From an uncultured Clostridia bacterium (GTDB lineage: Bacteria > Bacillota > Clostridia > TANB77 > CAG-508), in contig CAPNDH010000045.1 in the NCBI GenBank assembly GCA_948664205.1, positions 1 through 10,539 of the forward strand: a stretch of DNA of 10,539 nucleotides, read 5' to 3'. This document shows, piece after piece, positions 6,404 through 10,539 of this stretch. The position numbers and the translations under genes were made by a program. The notes below the pieces were generated by a model. It ran no database searches. It was not told the origin of the DNA and saw only the letters and a list, made by a program, of their open reading frames with translations. Within the stretch, counting starts at the first letter, position 1. Each line of letters starts with the position of its first letter.

Positions 6404-8041
6404 CTAGTACATTCCTTCCATTCCTCCAGCAGTCATATTATCGTGGCTTCCACATGAACATTTTTCTTCTTTCTTTTCTGTTACTATACTTTCTGTTGTA
6501 AGTACCATTGAAGCTATTGATGCTGCGTTTTGTAGTGCACTTCTTGATACTTTTGTTGGGTCTACTATTCCTACTTTTTTCATATCTACATATGTGTTTT
6601 GGCTCGCATTGAAACCTATTCCTTTTTCACTATTTTTTACTTTTTCTACTATAACTGCTGGCTCTAAACCTGCATTTATTGCTATTTGTTTTGCTGGCTC
6701 TTCTAGTGCTTTTAGTACTATATTTGCTCCTAGTTTTTCATCCGCTTCTAAACTTTCTATTCCTTTTTCTACTTCTTCAATTATATTTAAGAATGCTGTT
6801 CCTCCTCCTGCTACTATTCCTTCTTCTACTGCTGCTCTTGTTGCAGATAGTGCGTCTTCTATTCTTAGCTTTTTATCTTTCATTTCTACTTCTGTTGCTG
6901 CACCTACTCCTATTACTGCTACTCCTCCTGCTATTTTTGCTAAACGCTCAGTCAAATTCTCTTTTGTGAATTCACTTTTTTCTTCTGCTATTTGAGCTTT
7001 TAGGTTTGCTACTCTTTCTGATATAGCTTGTTTATCTCCCATTCCATCTACTATTATTGTATTTTCTTTTTCTACTTTAACCTGTTTTGCTCTTCCTAGT
7101 TGTTCTATACTTGTGTCTTTTAGTTCTAAACCTAAGTCAGAAGTTATAACTTCTCCACCTGTTAATACTGCAATGTCTTGTAGCATTTCTTTTCTTTTAT
7201 CTCCATAACCTGGTGCTTTTACTGCTACTACATTTAGTACACCTCTTAATTTATTTAATATAAGTGTTGATAATGCTTCTTGCTCTACATCATCACATAT
7301 TATTAATAATTTTCCTGAACTTTGCATTAATGTTTCTAGTAATGGTAAAATTTCTTGAATATTGCTTATTTTCTTATCTGTTATTAATATATATGGGTTA
7401 TCCATTATAGCTTCCATTTTTTCTGTGTCTGTTACCATATATGGTGATACATAACCTTTATCAAATTGCATACCTTCTACAACACTTAGTTCTGTGTTTG
7501 AAGTTTTTGATTCTTCTATTGTTATTACTCCATCTTTTGAAACTTTCTCCATAGCTTCTGAAATTAGTTTTCCTACTTCTTCATTATTTGCTGATATACT
7601 TGCAACTCTTGCTATATCTTCTTTTCCATTGACTGGAACACTTATATTTCTTAAAGCGTTTACTGAAAGCTCAACTGCTTTATCTATACCTCTTTTTATA
7701 GCCATTGGGTCTCCACCTGCTGCTACATTTTTTACTCCTTCTTTTATCATACTTTGTGCTAAAACTGTAGCTGTTGTTGTTCCATCTCCTGCTACATCGT
7801 TTGTTTTTGTTGAAACTTGTTTTACAAGTTGTGCCCCCATATTTTCAAATGGATCTGATAGTTCAATTTCCTTTGCTATTGTTACACCATCATTTGTAAT
7901 TAGTGGTGAACCAAATTGTTTATCAAGCACTACATTTCTACCTTTTGGTCCTAAAGTTACCTTTACTGTATCTGCTAATTTATTAACTCCATTTAATAAA
8001 CTTTTTCTGGCATCTTCGCCAAATTTTATTTCTTTTGACAT
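6404..8041 (-). CDS. groEL: chaperonin GroEL (Hsp60)
   Basis: This 545-residue subunit of the 14-mer folding chamber works with the GroES cap, using ATP to fold cytosolic proteins. It is full length and strongly conserved. TLGPKGRNVVLD and the nucleotide-binding DGTTTATVLA are present, as is the hallmark ending of the equatorial domain, including AGLEPAVIVEKV and MVLTTESIV. The C-terminal tail is unusual: the GGM-rich end is reduced to AGGMEGMY and is preceded by KCSCGSHDN, with C528, C530 and H533. Start at 8041 has AAAGGAGG eight bases upstream. It follows groES after a 164-base gap containing a heptad-repeat hairpin. The shared promoter and CIRCE-like operator are upstream of groES. Confidence 0.98.
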   Translation of the reverse strand: MSKEIKFGEDARKSLLNGVNKLADTVKVTLGPKGRNVVLDKQFGSPLITNDGVTIAKEIELSDPFENMGAQLVKQVSTKTNDVAGDGTTTATVLAQSMIKEGVKNVAAGGDPMAIKRGIDKAVELSVNALRNISVPVNGKEDIARVASISANNEEVGKLISEAMEKVSKDGVITIEESKTSNTELSVVEGMQFDKGYVSPYMVTDTEKMEAIMDNPYILITDKKISNIQEILPLLETLMQSSGKLLIICDDVEQEALSTLILNKLRGVLNVVAVKAPGYGDKRKEMLQDIAVLTGGEVITSDLGLELKDTSIEQLGRAKQVKVEKENTIIVDGMGDKQAISERVANLKAQIAEEKSEFTKENLTERLAKIAGGVAVIGVGAATEVEMKDKKLRIEDALSATRAAVEEGIVAGGGTAFLNIIEEVEKGIESLEADEKLGANIVLKALEEPAKQIAINAGLEPAVIVEKVKNSEKGIGFNASQNTYVDMKKVGIVDPTKVSRSALQNAASIASMVLTTESIVTEKKEEKCSCGSHDNMTAGGMEGMY

Positions 8042-8113
8042 GATTTTTTCCTCCTTTAAATTTCAGAAAAGTTTTATTTTTTCTTCCTTTTTATTTTTTC
8101 TGTATGTTTGGAT

Positions 8114-8203
8114 GTTAGAAGTTGGAGGTTGGAGGTTGGAACTTTGGGTAATTTCTTCGAAGTGTTTACCCTATTTTCCAACTTCCAACTTCTAACTTCC
8201 AAC
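8114..8203. repeat. inverted array of GTTGGAA heptads between groES and groEL
   Basis: Four direct heptads (GTTAGAA, GTTGGAG, GTTGGAG, GTTGGAA; 8114-8141) face four inverted ones (TTCCAAC, TTCCAAC, TTCTAAC, TTCCAAC; 8176-8203). Between them lies an inner inverted pair, GGGTAA (8146-8151) and TTACCC (8166-8171), around CTTCGAAG. The array begins just after the groES stop codon. The groESL transcript would fold it into a long imperfect hairpin. Confidence 0.75.
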
Positions 8204-8205
8204 TT

Positions 8206-8475
8206 CTATTCTACCACTGCTAATATATCATTTTGACTAACTATAATTAAATCTTCACCTTCATATTTTACTTCTGTACCAGCATATTTACTTACAACTA
8301 CTTTGTCACCTTTTTTAACTTCCATTTTTACTTTTTCAGTTCCTGGTCCTACTTCTAGTACCTCTGCAAATTGTGGCTTTTCTTTACTGCTTCCTGCTAA
8401 TATTATTCCACTTTTTGTAGTCTCCTCATTTTCTATCATTTTAATTACTACTCTGTCTGCTAATGGTTTTAACAT
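8206..8475 (-). CDS. groES: co-chaperonin GroES (Hsp10)
   Basis: This 89-residue subunit forms the seven-membered lid of the GroEL chamber. The N-terminal LKPLADRVVIK, the mobile-loop region ENEETTKSGIILAGSSKEKPQ, the VLEVGPG turn, VKKGDKVVVSKYAGTEVKYEGEDLIIV and the closing DILAVVE are all typical. Length is slightly below the usual 94 or so. Start at 8475 has GGAGGT (8490-8485) nine bases upstream. It is the first gene of the groES-groEL operon, with a CIRCE-like operator and a TTGACA promoter upstream. The stop codon directly abuts the heptad-repeat array that separates it from groEL. Confidence 0.97.
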   Translation of the reverse strand: MLKPLADRVVIKMIENEETTKSGIILAGSSKEKPQFAEVLEVGPGTEKVKMEVKKGDKVVVSKYAGTEVKYEGEDLIIVSQNDILAVVE

Positions 8476-8519
8476 TTTTACATTACCTCCTTAATATATT
8501 TTATTTACTAATATTAAAA

Positions 8520-8546
8520 TTAGCAGTCTTTATTCGAGACTGCTAA
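8520..8546. promoter_or_regulatory. CIRCE-like HrcA operator upstream of groES
   Basis: TTAGCAGTC, nine bases, then GACTGCTAA is the layout of CIRCE (TTAGCACTC-N9-GAGTGCTAA), the binding site of the heat-shock repressor HrcA. Each arm differs by one base, and the two changes compensate each other so the palindrome is perfect. It lies 45 bases from the groES start, overlapping the expected transcription start, as CIRCE usually does. No hrcA gene is in the window. Confidence 0.85.
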
Positions 8547-8547
8547 T

Positions 8548-8576
8548 AATTTATACCTTTTTATTCTGAATGTCAA
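8548..8576 (-). promoter_or_regulatory. promoter of groES-groEL
   Basis: On the minus strand, a perfect TTGACA (8576-8571), 17 bases and TAAATT (8553-8548); an alternative -10, TATAAA, lies two bases closer. The CIRCE-like operator follows directly, so bound HrcA would block initiation. Confidence 0.7.
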
Positions 8577-8675
8577 TACTATTGTTTTAAAATTCACATA
8601 TTTTTCACAAAGTGCCTCTTTTATATTTATATTCTATACTCTACTCTAATATACTTATTTTATCATATTCTATAA

Positions 8676-8714
8676 AAAATACCTTTATTAGTATAATACT
8701 AATAAAGGTATTTT
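8676..8714 (-). terminator. 18-bp terminator of the acidic coiled-coil gene
   Basis: The arms at 8676-8693 and 8697-8714 are exact inverted repeats around a TAA loop. On the minus strand the stem runs into TTTTTT. It starts six bases after the stop codon of the gene at 8720. Confidence 0.85.
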
Positions 8715-8719
8715 GTCAC

Positions 8720-9268
8720 TTAATCCTGGTTAAAATAATTTACAAAATTGTCTATGCGTCCGTTCAGAATATCTCTAATTAACTTTGTAGCATCTTCGCC
8801 ATACATTTCAGCTAACAATACTACAAAGTATGCTTCTTCTTCAAATAAATCAGTTATTTCCATGTAGTCAGTATCTATTTCAATGTCGCATAAAAGATAT
8901 ACATATTCTTCTAACATATCCTGTCTAATTTCTGATCTTTCTAATAGTAAATTTTTATCCTTCGTAATAGCTTCAATAATTTTACTTACTAATGTCGTTA
9001 AAGTTTCTTTATATTTTTTAAATTTTTCAATTTCTACTCTTATATATTGTACTCTTTTTTCTACATCAGCAATTATTTCTTTGACTACTACTTTCTCTTC
9101 TTCTGAAAAATCTTCTTCATATTGCCAATCATATAATTCATACTCTAAACTTCTTTTTGAGTCTTCTAATTTCCATACTTTTCTTTCAATTTCTACAATT
9201 TCAGAAATGTACGAAAGTGCACGATTGAATTCAAAAAGCATCAGTTCCCGAACATCAGTATTTACCAT
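8720..9268 (-). CDS. hypothetical acidic coiled-coil protein
   Basis: I do not recognise this 182-residue protein. It is rich in Glu, Asp, Lys and long helices. Residues about 20-50 (ISEIVEIERKVWKLEDSKR and on) and 58-100 (EEEKVVVKEIIADVEKRV and on) look like two coiled-coil helices with a turn around DWQYEEDFSEEE. The last third is strongly acidic (DIEIDTDYMEITDLFEEEA). No signal peptide or membrane segment is seen. ATG at 9268 has GAGGAG six bases upstream. It has its own strong promoter and terminator, so it is a one-gene unit. One CGG arginine codon (R7) reads normally here. Confidence 0.8.
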   Translation of the reverse strand: MVNTDVRELMLFEFNRALSYISEIVEIERKVWKLEDSKRSLEYELYDWQYEEDFSEEEKVVVKEIIADVEKRVQYIRVEIEKFKKYKETLTTLVSKIIEAITKDKNLLLERSEIRQDMLEEYVYLLCDIEIDTDYMEITDLFEEEAYFVVLLAEMYGEDATKLIRDILNGRIDNFVNYFNQD

Positions 9269-9340
9269 ATTGTTCTCCTCTCTTTCTTTAAAAACTAATT
9301 AATAGTTACTTAAATTATACAATATTCAATTATGTGATTT

Positions 9341-9369
9341 ATGATATCATTTTTACTTGCTATTGTCAA
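9341..9369 (-). promoter_or_regulatory. promoter of the acidic coiled-coil gene
   Basis: On the minus strand, a perfect TTGACA (9369-9364), 17 bases and TATCAT (9346-9341) with TGA before the -10. The rest of the gap up to 9480 is AT-rich; I see no gene in it and no convincing terminator for the upstream FemAB gene. Confidence 0.65.
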
Positions 9370-9480
9370 TAAAAAAATAATTTTTTATGTAACTTTTTAA
9401 TATATACGTTACAATTAATAGCTAATATTTAATATAGGTACCTCTACATCACAAATACATATTTAACTGTAAATTAAATA

Positions 9481-10501
9481 CTACTTACTTTTAATCATAT
9501 AAAAAGCATACCTTAAATTACAAAATATCTTCTTAGCAATTTTATAAAGGAAATATTTTATTGGTTTAAATGGGATGTATATTTCTCCTATTAGCTCTAC
9601 AAATTCTCCTCCAAAGCCCTTTTTAAATCTATATAATCCATCTTGCTCACCGCTTCTGCATTGAAACTCCTCTAAAATCATACACTTTACAATTATTCCT
9701 TATTGCTAGTTTTATCATTTCCCATTGAAGTAGATATGTTGACATTAAGTTTCTATATTTATTTGAACTTGCCCCATACAGGTACCACATTTTGTTTCCA
9801 TATATTATTGGCATTATTGCTGATATTGGATCATTTTCATAATAGGCTATATATATTTTGGTTTGATATGGAAATTCTTTTAATATTTTTTCGAAATATT
9901 CTTTTGGTCTTGTCCTAAAATTGTCCCTCTTTCCTGTTTCTTTCATTAACTTATAAAATTCGTCTATTCCTTCTTGATTTTTTTCTTTTACTATTACTCC
10001 TTTTTTTGTTGCTAGCCTTACATTATATCTAGTTTTTGAGGCAAAGTTTTTAAATATTTCATCTTCTGTTTTATTTTCTAAATTTAGCCTAAAGTTATGC
10101 CTTGCTTGTATTTCTTGGTCAAATTTTATGGCTTTACTATTTATTTTATAGCCTAGCTTTTTTACCAAACTAGCAAATTCTTTATTTTCCTTTTTTACAT
10201 TTGGTTCTATTATAATTACAAATGCTTTATATTTTTTTGCTACTTCTTTCATTTTAGCTGTTAATTTTCTTAAAGTTTCTTCATCATATATTTCACCAAT
10301 TGGACCTCTTGGTACATACATTATATTCCCGAATATAGGTAATTTTCTAATTAATATACTCATACTTGCTATTAGATTTTTGTTTTCATCTTCTACTATA
10401 ACTATTTCATTTTTCCAAAATTCTTTTACTTTTGCCCATTCTCTAGATTGTTGAAAATCACATAATTCTTCTTTTTTTATAAATTCTTCATAACTTTCCA
10501 T
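9481..10501 (-). CDS. FemAB-family peptidoglycan-bridge aminoacyltransferase, frame broken by one extra C
   Basis: Joined across the frame break, this is a 339-residue FemA/FemB/FemX-type protein of GNAT-like fold. Such enzymes use aminoacyl-tRNA to add amino acids to the lipid II peptide on the inner face of the membrane. Visible marks are the N-terminal FQQSREWAKVK, PRGPIG near 66-71, FASKTRYNVRLATKKGV, YYENDPISAIMPI, WYLYGASS, and the C-terminal YDFRGVS followed by DGLYRFKKGFGG. The first frame ends at CAG AAG CGG TGA (stop at 9649-9647). Omitting the C at plus-strand 9652 gives MQKGEQDGLYRFKKGFGG, the family hallmark. About 56 C-terminal residues lie in the second frame. Start at 10501 has AGGAGG upstream. 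Donor amino acid and acceptor position cannot be read from sequence. The break is identical to those in two other genes here. Confidence 0.88.
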
Positions 10502-10539
10502 TTAGCTCTCCTCCTAATATGATTGTATATAATAAATGA

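Noticed and set aside
6594..6995. Long plus-strand open frames, one very leucine-rich, opposite groEL
   Set aside because: They are antisense shadows of the conserved groEL frame, caused by its codon bias, with no ribosome sites.
8114..8203. Heptad array as a CRISPR or transposon end
   Set aside because: Units are seven bases and contiguous, with no spacers and no target duplication.
8520..8546. Reading the hairpin upstream of groES as a plain terminator
   Set aside because: The arms, nine-base spacer and place just after the promoter match CIRCE, and no T tract follows.
1886..9250. CGG as an unassigned or reassigned codon explaining the AAGCGG breaks
   Set aside because: CGG occurs at plausible arginine positions in the second thymidylate synthase gene (1886-1888), the kinase gene (3017-3019) and the acidic protein gene (9248-9250), so it appears to be read as arginine, at least in those genes.
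9369..9395. A/T-only inverted repeat downstream of the FemAB gene as a terminator
   Set aside because: It has no GC in the stem and lies over 80 bases past the stop codon, so it is not supportable.

Overview
The window is AT-rich DNA that reads like a chromosome of a low-GC Bacillota, most likely a Clostridia member. The grounds are the AGA/AAA-dominated codon use, strong AGGAGG-type ribosome sites, TTGACA/TATAAT promoters often carrying a TG extension, a CIRCE-type operator ahead of groES-groEL, and a clostridial-type thymidylate synthase. No rRNA, CRISPR array, transposase gene or phage structural gene is visible.

Layout from left to right. Positions 1-53 hold the 5' part of a tRNA-Gly(UCC) on the minus strand, cut by the window edge. 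A consensus promoter sits just upstream of it, with a hairpin terminator nested over the expected transcription start. A minus-strand thyA and folA pair (1632 to 135) makes dTMP and recycles dihydrofolate. Diverging from thyA is a second, different thymidylate synthase gene on the plus strand (1826-2704). Its own terminator follows, then a small P-loop kinase of nucleoside/nucleotide-kinase type (2840-3433). Next are a radical SAM activase-like gene (minus, 4352-3461), a 147-bp MITE-like inverted repeat (4394-4540) and an acyl-ACP thioesterase gene (plus, 4656-5379). An unknown minus-strand gene (6116-5427), the groES-groEL operon (minus, 8475-6404), an unknown acidic coiled-coil gene (minus, 9268-8720) and a FemAB-family aminoacyltransferase gene (minus, 10501-9481) complete the window.

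The most striking observation concerns three unrelated genes: the radical SAM gene, the thioesterase gene and the FemAB gene. Each is split into two frames at the same six bases, AAGCGG. In each, removing the single C restores the protein family's sequence through a Lys-Gly pair (AAG GGN). These are the only three AAGCGG sites I find on either strand. Either a systematic sequencing or assembly error acts on this context, or a shared biological process (+1 recoding, or a recurrent C insertion) does. The sequence alone cannot decide.

Other points worth attention are a compensated two-base change in the CIRCE operator, a heptad-repeat hairpin between groES and groEL, two copies of a short GTAGGGGC-type palindromic repeat, and the second thyA with its altered C-terminus beside a kinase.
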